Virus record (IMG/VR): IMGVR_UViG_3300037189_012063
Span: 1-24,108 of that record
Source of the DNA: a virus
Direction: 5' to 3' (one strand)
DNA: 24,108 bases
Below, one piece after another: positions 1 to 6,554 of the stretch; within the stretch, counting starts at the first letter, position 1; each line of letters starts with the position of its first letter. Under the pieces are notes generated by a model. It worked only from the letters and a program-made list of their open reading frames with translations. It was not told the DNA's origin and did not search any database. The position numbers and the translations under genes were made by a program.

Positions 1-471
1 GAGGAGCGCGATCTTCGGGCAAAGGCACGGACCCAGTTGGAGCGCTTTGCTTACGACAACGGCTTGACGCTCAACAACGACACGCTCAAGCGGCACGTTG
101 ATGGCATCGTCAAGGAAGAGACAACACTCGCATCCATCCAAAAGGCATACATGCGGCAACTCACCGCTGCCTATCCCGCGTTCTCCGAGCAGATTGAGGC
201 TGGATTCACCCTCCGCGAGATTGCTGCGCCATACGCGCAGGAGATGAGCCGCCTGTTGGAAATCCCCGAAGATGCCATCGACTACCGCGACCCCGCTATG
301 GCGAAGGCGTTGCAGGCCGTGGGCAACGACGGCAAGCCGACCTATGTCCCGCTGTGGCAGTTCCGGGAGGAACTGAAGAAGGACGACCGTTGGCAATACA
401 CGGACAACGCCTGGAACGAGATGGGCGACAAGGCAATGTCAATCGCTCGCATGTTCGGGCTAACTGCGTAG
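1..471 (+). CDS. Putative minor or internal virion protein, 3' part (5' end outside window)
   Basis: The frame is open from base 1 to the stop at 469-471, so the gene starts left of the window; the TTG at 37 and later ATGs are internal. The visible 156 residues are charged and largely helical, with a C-terminal segment around 'MSRLLEIPEDAID' and a final 'WNEMGDKAMSIARMFGL'. There are no membrane segments or cysteines. It lies 16 bases before another late gene and upstream of scaffold and capsid genes, so a virion role (internal core or minor head protein) is inferred from position only. I do not recognise a catalytic motif. It could equally be the tail end of a portal-associated or MuF-like protein. 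Confidence 0.75.
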   Translation, partial: EERDLRAKARTQLERFAYDNGLTLNNDTLKRHVDGIVKEETTLASIQKAYMRQLTAAYPAFSEQIEAGFTLREIAAPYAQEMSRLLEIPEDAIDYRDPAMAKALQAVGNDGKPTYVPLWQFREELKKDDRWQYTDNAWNEMGDKAMSIARMFGLTA

Positions 472-487
472 GAGATGGAGAAGGCTA

Positions 488-1543
488 ATGGCTGAAGGTG
501 TATCAAACTGGGCTCGCCAGCGTGCGGCGGAGACCTACAACCGCTGGGGCGCCGAGGGGCCGAGGCAATCACAACCTCGGGTGGTCCCTGGCGGAATGGG
601 GCAAACACGCCTCCTGCCTAGCGACGTTCGCCAGCCAACCGCCGAGGAGCGGGCGGCAAACGCTACCGCGGCCCAAAGAGGCGCTGCCGGTGGCAGGCCC
701 CAAAACTCCCGGACGAACCAGTATCGCCAGGGCGTGTTCGACTGGATCGAGATGATGTTTGAACAGTTGGGGGATCCCCGGCTTGGCTCGGCTGTGAAGA
801 ATGTCCTGCGCGATTCCCGCTCCGACGCTGATGCCCTCATGCAGATTCGGCAACTCCCCGAGTATGCGGCTCGATTCCCCGGCAATGTGGCGCGCATCAA
901 GGCTGGCCTCACCCCGATGGAGGAAGGCGCCTACATCGCGCAGGAGACCGCCTACCGCCAGGTGCTGGAGTATTACGGTCTGCCGAAGGGGTTTTATGAC
1001 GATCCGACTTCGGACTTCGCCAACTGGATCGCTAACGATGTCTCTCCGGACGAAATCAAGGAGCGGGCAAGCATGGCTTCCCGTTTGGCTACCAATGCTG
1101 ACCCCAACATCAAGGCCGCGCTCCAGCAGTTTTACGGCGTCAGCGACGGTGACCTCACGGCCTACTTCCTGGACCGCAAGCGCACAACCGACATCTTGGA
1201 GCGCCAGGTTCGCACCGCTGAAATCGGTGGCGAGGTGCTGCGGAGCAACCTCCTCAAGACGGGCCGCAAGTTTGCCGAGAGCCTTGTCGATGCGGGTGTA
1301 GATGCAGGCCAGGCCCGTGGCGCCCTTGCCGATGTTGCGGACGAAGTGGATACGGTCGAAATGCTTGGCAACATCGACGGCCAGAGGGTCACGCGCAAGG
1401 ACCAGGTGGAAGCGAAACTCGGCCTTGACGCTAATGCCGACCAGAAGGTCCGTGGGCTCAAATCCAGGGAGCGTGCGCGCTTCTCGGGCTCGGGGGCTGG
1501 TACGCGTGCCCTCGGCTCTGGCGACGCCGCAGGAGCCTTCTAA
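488..1543 (+). CDS. Putative internal/minor virion protein, 351 aa
   Basis: The ATG at 488 follows a purine-rich GGAGATGGAGAAGG ribosome site. Residues 1-80 are Gln/Arg/Pro/Ala-rich and probably disordered. From about residue 85 the protein is helical, with the block 'YRQVLEYYGLPKGFYDD' followed by 'FANWIANDVSPDEI'. This pattern recalls internal or tail-associated virion proteins of GC-rich phages, but I recall the type without a firm family name. The C-terminus (about 315-351) is Gly/Ala/Ser-rich. Position between the preceding virion gene and the scaffold supports a structural role. No enzymatic motif is visible; the 'virion' label is inference. A 337-residue minus-strand reading frame over the same DNA is a GC-driven shadow. 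Confidence 0.75.
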   Translation: MAEGVSNWARQRAAETYNRWGAEGPRQSQPRVVPGGMGQTRLLPSDVRQPTAEERAANATAAQRGAAGGRPQNSRTNQYRQGVFDWIEMMFEQLGDPRLGSAVKNVLRDSRSDADALMQIRQLPEYAARFPGNVARIKAGLTPMEEGAYIAQETAYRQVLEYYGLPKGFYDDPTSDFANWIANDVSPDEIKERASMASRLATNADPNIKAALQQFYGVSDGDLTAYFLDRKRTTDILERQVRTAEIGGEVLRSNLLKTGRKFAESLVDAGVDAGQARGALADVADEVDTVEMLGNIDGQRVTRKDQVEAKLGLDANADQKVRGLKSRERARFSGSGAGTRALGSGDAAGAF

Positions 1544-1550
1544 ATCGCTT

Positions 1551-1572
1551 GTCCGGTTTTGGCTAACCGGAC
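1551..1572 (+). repeat. 8-bp perfect hairpin after virion gene stop
   Basis: GTCCGGTT at 1551-1558 pairs with AACCGGAC at 1565-1572 around a TTGGCT loop, seven bases after the TAA stop. It is followed by GGCTATTCATATAGG rather than a T-run. It could be a weak terminator or an mRNA 3'-end stabiliser. Confidence 0.55.
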
Positions 1573-1626
1573 GGCTATTCATATAGGTGAGGGGCGTCCT
1601 TCATTCTTCCCCCTTCCCTCCCTCGT

Positions 1627-1660
1627 GGGGGCGGGCTGTGAGCCCGCCAAACCCCCTTTT
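1627..1660 (+). terminator. Probable intrinsic terminator
   Basis: GGCGGGCT (1630-1637) pairs with AGCCCGCC (1641-1648) over a GTG loop. The stem can extend with GGG (1627-1629) to the CCCCC at 1652-1656 past an AAA bulge. TTTTGTT follows from 1657. GC-rich stem plus T-run fits a Rho-independent terminator ending the upstream virion transcript. Confidence 0.6.
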
Positions 1661-1708
1661 GTTCCCTGGGCGGTGACCCTCGCCTCCACGAGGCATAGAC
1701 AGAGCGCT

Positions 1709-1773
1709 CCTCGCAGGTGCCCGGATTGGGTCGCGCTATTCAGCGGTTGAGACCCAAGGCCGCACCTGCGAGG
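1709..1773 (+). repeat. Long nested inverted repeat (65-base stem-loop)
   Basis: The outer arms CCTCGCAGGTGC (1709-1720) and GCACCTGCGAGG (1762-1773) are a perfect 12-bp inverted repeat. Nested inside, TTGGGTC (1726-1732) pairs with GACCCAA (1751-1757), and CGCT (1734-1737) with AGCG (1742-1745) over an ATTC loop. The three helices stack into one elongated hairpin. No T-run follows. It is the largest secondary structure between the two virion operons. Candidate roles are leader-RNA control of scaffold/capsid expression, a structured RNA, or a protein-binding site; none is shown by the sequence. Confidence 0.7.
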
Positions 1774-1904
1774 CACAACCCCACAAACTCCGCGCGAGAC
1801 CGACCGGCCCTTGCGTGCGTACTAGACCGGAAGCAGAAGCGTTGCTCCTTGCCCCATGAGAAGCGATTGGTCTGCGACTAACACAGAGAAATGGGAGTAA
1901 CAAA

Positions 1905-2384
1905 GTGGATAACGAATACAACGACACTGCCGCCGACGAGACCGCAGAGCAGCCACGCGGGCTGCGCGCACAACTCGAAGCGGTGCTGGCCGAGAAGAAG
2001 GCCCTTCAAGAGGAAGTCGCGAACCTCAAGGGCACAGTACGTTCGCGCCAGGTCGCTGACATTCTGTCCGCTAAAGGCGTTTCGCCAAAGGTAGCCAACC
2101 TCATTCCCTCCAACGTTGAGGGTGAAGAGGCTGTCTCCAAGTGGCTCGAGGACTTCTCCGATGTCTTTGGCATCAAGTCCGGCGAGGCACAGGCCGACGC
2201 CACCGCCCAGGCTGCCGCTGTTGCGGCGAGCCCGGAAGCCGCTGCTACCCAGCGTTTGCAGGACCTCAACAACACCGGCACCACGCAGCCAAAACTCGCT
2301 GATATCGAGGCGCGTATGCGTGAGGCCAAGACGCCAGAGGAACTGAACGCGCTGATGGCAGAGGCACAGAAGTTCGTCCTCTAA
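1905..2384 (+). CDS. Capsid scaffold-like protein, 159 aa
   Basis: The GTG at 1905 is spaced seven bases from GGGAG (1893-1897); no ATG fits better. Residues about 15-45 (LRAQLEAVLAEKKALQEEVANLK) form a clear coiled coil. An acidic and Ala-rich middle and a short C-terminal helical segment (MREAKTPEELNALMAEAQKF) follow. Small acidic coiled-coil proteins directly upstream of the major capsid gene are typically scaffolds that shape the procapsid and leave before DNA fills it. Length and position fit; there is no visible protease motif for self-removal. The scaffold assignment rests on composition and synteny. Confidence 0.75.
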   Translation: MDNEYNDTAADETAEQPRGLRAQLEAVLAEKKALQEEVANLKGTVRSRQVADILSAKGVSPKVANLIPSNVEGEEAVSKWLEDFSDVFGIKSGEAQADATAQAAAVAASPEAAATQRLQDLNNTGTTQPKLADIEARMREAKTPEELNALMAEAQKFVL

Positions 2385-2393
2385 CCCATCTCT

Positions 2394-2412
2394 CCGTAAG
2401 TAAGGCTTACGG
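2394..2412 (+). repeat. Hairpin between scaffold and capsid genes
   Basis: CCGTAAG (2394-2400) and CTTACGG (2406-2412) form a 7-bp stem with a TAAGG loop. No T-run follows, and the capsid ribosome site starts nine bases later. It may limit read-through or protect the 5' end of a processed capsid mRNA. Confidence 0.5.
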
Positions 2413-2436
2413 CTACCAAGAAAGGATGTGTCTAAC

Positions 2437-3363
2437 ATGGCTGCGCCATACACCGACACCTCTGCGCTTTCGAACTTGGTGACCACTGCCTACGACCAGT
2501 ACGTGCGTTTGGCTCTGTCCAGCACGCCGATGTTCCGCTCCATCGCGGACTCGCGCCCGGTCGCGCAGACCCACCCCGGTTCAAGCGTTGTATTCCAGAT
2601 CCACCAGGAACTGGCCCCCGCAACAACCCCTCTCAACGAGATCAACGATCCAACTGGCGTTGCTCTCGGGAACACCTCCACCGTTTCGGTGACGATCAAC
2701 GAGTACGGCAACCACACGGTTGTCACGCAGCGTCTCAAGGCTTTTGCCCTTGATAACGCGCTCGACTCCAACGTCGTCCGCCTGATTGCTACTAACCAGG
2801 CTGACAGCGTTGATGGCATTGTCCGCGCCGTGCTTGACGGCTCTGCGAACAAGATCAAGGAAATCATCGTTTCCAGCACCCCGACACTCACGACGGGCGC
2901 TGGCACCGCTGACTCCACCGCGAAGGCTCGCGACTTCCGCTACGCAGCGACCAAGTTGCGCGGCGCTTCCGTCTCCACGTGGGACGGTGCGAACTACCTC
3001 GCGATGGTGCATCCCGACGTCTCTCACGACCTCAAGGTCGAGACAGGCGCTGCGGTGTGGCGTGACGCTCACACCTACACCAACAACACCGCGCTTCTTG
3101 CCGGTGAGATTGGCACCTTCGAGGGTGTTCGTTACATCGAAAACCCCCGTTGCACCAAGGCTTCTGGCGTCTACAACTCCTACGTTGTGGGCCGCGAGGC
3201 TCTGGCCGAGGCCGTGGCTCAGGAGTTCGCGGTGGTTGCTGACGGCACCATCGTCGACCCCTACAACCGCAAGATGGCTCTGGGCTGGTACGGCATGGCA
3301 GGGTGGGCCCTTCTGCGCCCGCAGTCCCTGTGGGTCGTTCAGACCACCTCTTCCGTGGGCTAA
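2437..3363 (+). CDS. Major capsid protein, N4-gp56-like
   Basis: The ATG at 2437 is preferred: AAGGA (2422-2426) lies ten bases upstream, whereas the in-frame GTG at 2428 would abut it. The 308-residue product has features of the N4-gp56-type HK97-fold capsid family: 'YLAMVHPDVSHDLK', 'WRDAHTYTN', and 'AGEIGTFEGVRYIENPR' near residues 190-240. An N-terminal segment rich in Ser/Thr (TAYDQYVRLALSSTPMFRSIAD) precedes these. It is expected to assemble into the icosahedral shell together with the upstream scaffold. The gene has strong GC-ending codon bias, as expected for a highly expressed protein. Family assignment is from recalled motifs, not a search, but it agrees with position and length. 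Confidence 0.9.
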   Translation: MAAPYTDTSALSNLVTTAYDQYVRLALSSTPMFRSIADSRPVAQTHPGSSVVFQIHQELAPATTPLNEINDPTGVALGNTSTVSVTINEYGNHTVVTQRLKAFALDNALDSNVVRLIATNQADSVDGIVRAVLDGSANKIKEIIVSSTPTLTTGAGTADSTAKARDFRYAATKLRGASVSTWDGANYLAMVHPDVSHDLKVETGAAVWRDAHTYTNNTALLAGEIGTFEGVRYIENPRCTKASGVYNSYVVGREALAEAVAQEFAVVADGTIVDPYNRKMALGWYGMAGWALLRPQSLWVVQTTSSVG

Positions 3364-3391
3364 TCACTCTGACAGTTGGTGACTGTTCTCT

Positions 3392-3420
3392 GACGGCCTG
3401 GCCCATAAAGCCAGGCCGTC
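3392..3420 (+). terminator. 11-bp hairpin downstream of capsid gene
   Basis: GACGGCCTGGC (3392-3402) pairs perfectly with GCCAGGCCGTC (3410-3420) over the loop CCATAAA, 28 bases past the capsid stop. GGGGTG follows instead of a T-run, so termination would be partial at best. Such a stem often separates abundant capsid mRNA from the rest of a late operon. Confidence 0.5.
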
Positions 3421-3452
3421 GGGGTGTAGGCACCAAATAGGGAAGGAATCCG

Positions 3453-3740
3453 ATGGCTGTAACTGCTCTCCCGAGCCTGTCTTCGACCTACCTTCTCTCG
3501 GCTGCGGACCAGTCGACGGGTCTGGGTAAGCACCCGCTGTTCCGCCGGGCTCCTCGCATGGAGTCCTACACAATCCTCATCGCTGACGGCGTGGTGTCGG
3601 CTTCCACTCTCCCGACGACGGACGAGGTGAAGGCGGCGGACACGGTATTCCTGGGGGGCTCGGACTACACGGTCTCCGGTGCCGTCGCCCAGCAGATCTA
3701 CAACGCAGGCTTTGGCCGCTGGCTCACCGAGGTGGCGTAG
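3453..3740 (+). CDS. Small virion protein of unknown function, 95 aa
   Basis: ATG 3453 follows GGAAGGA at good spacing. The protein is Ser/Thr/Ala/Val-rich with no cysteine or membrane segment, and seems to be beta-rich with a short C-terminal helix (VAQQIYNAGFGRWLTEV). It sits directly after the capsid gene and its stop overlaps the next start by one base (TAGTG), so it is co-translated with other structural genes. A head-decoration or head-completion role is possible from position alone. I recognise no family. Confidence 0.7.
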   Translation: MAVTALPSLSSTYLLSAADQSTGLGKHPLFRRAPRMESYTILIADGVVSASTLPTTDEVKAADTVFLGGSDYTVSGAVAQQIYNAGFGRWLTEVA

Positions 3741-4192
3741 TGAAGCCCCGCGAGATTGCTGCCCTGCGACAGAAGCGGTCCTCCGGCGGCGGAGGGGGAA
3801 CCACCTACACCGCTCCTACTCGCCAAAGCGTCACCATCACGACGTCGAGCCTGGCAACCGGCGCTACCTGGACCGGCACCGTCGCGCTGGCAAAGGCTTA
3901 CCGGCTCTACTCTATCAGCACTAACCGGGCTTGCCGCACACGCGTCTACACCGATGCGAGCGCCCGGTCCGCCGACGCCTCGCGTCCCGTGGGAACCGAC
4001 CCCACCGATGGCGCTGGCCTGGTGCTGGAGTTCGTCTCTACAGCCGCTCTCCTGTCAGCCACCTTGTCTCCGACGGTAGATGGCTTCAGCGGTGAGTCTC
4101 CCGCGACATCGAGCATCCCGGTCTCCATTACTAACAACGGCGCGACTGGTGCCGTTGAGGTGACCCTGACTTTCCTGGCAACGGAGGTATAG
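3740..4192 (+). CDS. Putative virion surface/decoration protein, 150 aa
   Basis: The GTG at 3740 shares its G with the upstream TAG stop, which implies translational coupling. Residues 1-13 are basic (MKPREIAALRQKR). Then comes a flexible linker with five glycines at about 15-20, then roughly 125 residues rich in Thr/Ser/Ala/Val with alternating hydrophobics, typical of a beta-sandwich. A basic tail, Gly linker and beta domain suggest a protein anchored to the particle with an exposed domain, such as a head decoration or fibre. This is inference from layout; no family was recognised. Confidence 0.7.
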   Translation: MKPREIAALRQKRSSGGGGGTTYTAPTRQSVTITTSSLATGATWTGTVALAKAYRLYSISTNRACRTRVYTDASARSADASRPVGTDPTDGAGLVLEFVSTAALLSATLSPTVDGFSGESPATSSIPVSITNNGATGAVEVTLTFLATEV

Positions 4193-4195
4193 CGA

Positions 4196-5176
4196 ATGGC
4201 CTATACGATCTTCGACGTCGTGGCGACCGCGACCTGGAAGCCGGACTTCATGGCTACCTTCAAGACCGCTGTTGAAGCCGAGGGCTGGGTCACGCAGGAG
4301 AACGACTACAACGACGGCACCTACACGCGTTGGGTTTTCCGCAATGGCGGGTCGGACTTCTCGATTATGTTCTTCTGCCTCACCTCGCAGCGTGGCACGG
4401 CCAGTACGACGACATCGGGCCTTGCTGCTCTCTACGTTGCCGTGGGCGAGTCCTACGACACGACAACTCGGGAACTGCTGAAGGTTGCTCCCCTGCGAAA
4501 CATGGCGACGGCGGCGGACTGCTCTATCGGCACAACGGGCCACACTCCGACAAGCCTGGTGACGGCAGGCACGGGTGGGCCAGGGTTCGCCTTCCTGTCG
4601 GCATACAACGGCTCTACCGCTACCAACCCCACTCGCTTCGCTGTGAATCCCCGCGCAAACCAGGTCGATTTTGCTGGACGGTTTGGGACAACCCTCTACT
4701 CCTCTTTCTCCGTGGGAGAACTTGACTCCCTCGTCACTAGCCCGACGACGAACGATCCGGTGACGGTGTATCTCTTGGGGCAGTCCAACATGTCTCCGTC
4801 AGGAACCCTGCTGGCAGGCGCCACGGTCTTTTCCATCACTCTCACAACGACTCGTTCAGCAATGAATGCCAGCGCCGCGGCGCACTCGTGGTCCCTTCTC
4901 CCCCAGTCCGAGGCGAGCCGTGATGCCTACCTCGCTGGAATCAACTCCGGTAGCCAGGACAAGTACAAGGCCGGGTCCTACGTGAGCCGCCTACTGGCAG
5001 CGCGCTCCGGCTCCGCCTCGACCTTCGGACGCTTGCGTGGCGTTGTCCCTAACTGGGCTGTCTGGATGGGCAGCGACCTCACTATCGAGGACGAAGTGAC
5101 CGTGGGATCCGACACCTACATCTACTGGGGTGGCGGTGCGAACAGCACGATGAATATCTTCAAGAAGGCTGTGTAG
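4196..5176 (+). CDS. Putative virion structural protein, 326 aa
   Basis: ATG 4196 follows GGAGG at suitable spacing, and the stop overlaps the next GTG start. The sequence is Thr/Ser/Gly/Ala-rich and predicted mostly beta. It opens with an aromatic segment (FDVVATATWKPDFMATFKTAVEAEG) and includes 'VYLLGQSNMSPSGTL' and a C-terminal 'VWMGSDLTIEDEVTVGSD'. There is no signal peptide, membrane helix or enzymatic motif. The composition fits a secreted-like, particle-surface protein (head or tail fibre), and it lies between the capsid and adaptor genes. Function is not identified. Confidence 0.7.
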   Translation: MAYTIFDVVATATWKPDFMATFKTAVEAEGWVTQENDYNDGTYTRWVFRNGGSDFSIMFFCLTSQRGTASTTTSGLAALYVAVGESYDTTTRELLKVAPLRNMATAADCSIGTTGHTPTSLVTAGTGGPGFAFLSAYNGSTATNPTRFAVNPRANQVDFAGRFGTTLYSSFSVGELDSLVTSPTTNDPVTVYLLGQSNMSPSGTLLAGATVFSITLTTTRSAMNASAAAHSWSLLPQSEASRDAYLAGINSGSQDKYKAGSYVSRLLAARSGSASTFGRLRGVVPNWAVWMGSDLTIEDEVTVGSDTYIYWGGGANSTMNIFKKAV

Positions 5177-5328
5177 TGGCGACCTACTCCGCAAGCAGCG
5201 TCACGGTAGATACGCCTACCGCAGTCCTGCCGACAAGGACCGCCACGATCCTGCTCGGGATCCCCAGCGATACCGGCAACCTGCCCGCAAAGGCCACCGG
5301 CCAAATCTGGCCGCGAGGGAACTGGTGA
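5176..5328 (+). CDS. Small late-operon protein, 50 aa
   Basis: A GTG at 5176 overlaps the upstream TAG by one base, the same junction type as at 3740, with AAGAAGG about seven bases ahead. The frame ends in TGA at 5326-5328 and fills the otherwise empty gap before the next gene. The product is Thr/Ala/Pro-rich with no cysteine and ends 'GQIWPRGNW'. The coupled start, ribosome site and lack of an alternative explanation support a real gene. Its role is unknown, probably a small virion component. Confidence 0.55.
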   Translation: MATYSASSVTVDTPTAVLPTRTATILLGIPSDTGNLPAKATGQIWPRGNW

Positions 5329-5342
5329 GGGAGTAAAGCAAC

Positions 5343-5618
5343 ATGTCTGTGTGCCGTTCAGGTTGTAACACCAAAGACCACGCCTCTTACGCCGAGTGCT
5401 TGCGCGCTGCCCGCGTCGGTATCGCTGCTGGCGAGAGTGCGCCTGCCTCCATCGCGCGTGGCCGCGCGTGGGAGAAGGAACTGACTTCTTACGCCGAAGC
5501 GCGCAAGCAAGGGATTCAGCCTGCTTCCACGAAGCAGAAGGACATCAACGCTGCTGTCGCGTTGTCGAACACGGTGGATAAGCCCTACGACGCCACCAAC
5601 GGAACATTCAAGGAGTAG
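5343..5618 (+). CDS. Small conserved-looking phage protein with CxxxC N-terminus, 91 aa
   Basis: ATG 5343 follows GGGAGT. The product starts 'MSVCRSGCNTKDHASYAEC', placing three Cys and a His within 20 residues, a possible metal site. A helical region 'AARVGIAAGESAPASIARG' and 'WEKELTSYAEARKQGIQP' follow. I recall similar 'CRSGC..DHASW..C.RAA' proteins near the tail genes of actinophages, always without a known function. It lies three bases before the adaptor candidate, so a structural or assembly role is likely. The family memory is not search-verified. Confidence 0.7.
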   Translation: MSVCRSGCNTKDHASYAECLRAARVGIAAGESAPASIARGRAWEKELTSYAEARKQGIQPASTKQKDINAAVALSNTVDKPYDATNGTFKE

Positions 5619-5620
5619 CA

Positions 5621-6541
5621 ATGGCAACCCTGGCTAACCTGACCGACGAGGTTCTGTTGAACCTCGAGGGTTTCGGCGCGCTCCAAGACACCGTGGCGCA
5701 GGTAACCGTCGGAAGCGCCAACGTCACGACGGGCTACACCGATGTCACGCTGACGAGCCCGCAGATTACCTCCGGCTCCGGCATCACTCCCTCCGTCATC
5801 GAGGTGCAAGACGAGTTGATGTATGTGGCTAACGCCACCTTCACTGCTTCTCCCGCAAGCCTGACCTGCCAGGTGCTCCGAGGCTGGCGCGGAACCACGC
5901 AGGCAACCCCTTCAACCCCCGACCACGCCCGGCTGAACCCACGCTTCCCCCGAGCGGCCGTCAAGCGGGCTATCAACGACACCATCGCTGGGCTCTACCC
6001 GCGCCTGTTCGTCATCAAGACGACGGAGATCAACTACCAGGCCAACCGCGCCACCTACGACCTGCCTGCCGATGCGCGCAACGTCATCGCTGTGACGGTC
6101 CAGCACAACCCCTCGTCCCCCGACTGGAGCGCTTCGCGCTACTGGCGGATGGACAACCAGGGCGGCAGCGGCTCTGCGACAGGCAAGGTCATTTCGGTTC
6201 GCGACGGAAACCCTGGCCGCAAGATCCGCGTCACCTACACCGCCGAGCCTGCGACGCTGCCCGCTAACTCCTCCGACTTCGCTGCCATCTCGGGCCTTCC
6301 CGACTGGGTGCGCGAGGTTGTCGTCTACGGCGCGTGCTGGCGGCTCGTGTCCTTTGCCGACGCGTCTAACGCGTTCAGCACCAGCGCCGAGCAGAGGCTC
6401 ATCAACGACAACCAGCAGGGCGGTCAGTCCAAGAGCCAGTCCCTGGCGCGCTACTTCCTCGGGATGTTTGAGACGCGCCTAGCCGAGGCCGAAGGTCGCA
6501 TGCAGGACCTCTACCCCGCACCCCGCCACTACATCCGATAG
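5621..6541 (+). CDS. Head-tail adaptor / connector candidate, 306 aa
   Basis: ATG 5621 sits six bases after AAGGAG. The protein begins with a helical segment (TLANLTDEVLLNLEGFG). A beta region with 'IEVQDELMYV' and 'QVLRGWRGTTQA' follows, then a helical core 'PRAAVKRAINDTIAGLYPRLF', then 'YDLPADARNVIAVTV'. This mix and order recall phage adaptor proteins that bind below the portal ring (tail-tubular-A or gp4 type), as does its place just before the large tail gene. A siphovirus-style alternative would be a stopper protein. Assignment is moderate and structure-like rather than motif-proven. Confidence 0.6.
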   Translation: MATLANLTDEVLLNLEGFGALQDTVAQVTVGSANVTTGYTDVTLTSPQITSGSGITPSVIEVQDELMYVANATFTASPASLTCQVLRGWRGTTQATPSTPDHARLNPRFPRAAVKRAINDTIAGLYPRLFVIKTTEINYQANRATYDLPADARNVIAVTVQHNPSSPDWSASRYWRMDNQGGSGSATGKVISVRDGNPGRKIRVTYTAEPATLPANSSDFAAISGLPDWVREVVVYGACWRLVSFADASNAFSTSAEQRLINDNQQGGQSKSQSLARYFLGMFETRLAEAEGRMQDLYPAPRHYIR

Positions 6542-6554
6542 GAGGGCCGCCTGA

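Larger units (their letters stand above)
1544..1904 (+). other. Non-coding structured region ahead of the scaffold gene
   Basis: No convincing gene is found in these 361 bases. A 63-codon frame at 1559-1750 has no ribosome site and unlike-protein composition. The segment holds an 8-bp hairpin right after the upstream stop, a terminator-like GC hairpin with a T-run, a short 5-bp hairpin (1682-1694), and a long imperfect stem-loop (1709-1773), each described separately. The last 30 bases carry the GGGAG ribosome site (1893-1897) of the scaffold gene. It probably ends transcripts from the left and holds a start site for the capsid genes. I could not assign a confident promoter. Confidence 0.7.

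Noticed and set aside
569-1582. 337-codon minus-strand open frame
   Set aside because: Antisense to the 351-aa virion gene, no motif and no promoter; shadow.
1559-1750. 63-codon frame in the gap before the scaffold
   Set aside because: No ribosome site, overlaps the terminator and stem-loop, composition unlike a folded protein.
1800-1880. tRNA-like fold (AGACC...GGTCT with an inner AGCA...TTGCT stem)
   Set aside because: No T-arm GTTCRA, no acceptor-stem layout and no CCA-compatible end; pairing is too weak to call. No tRNA was identified in the window.
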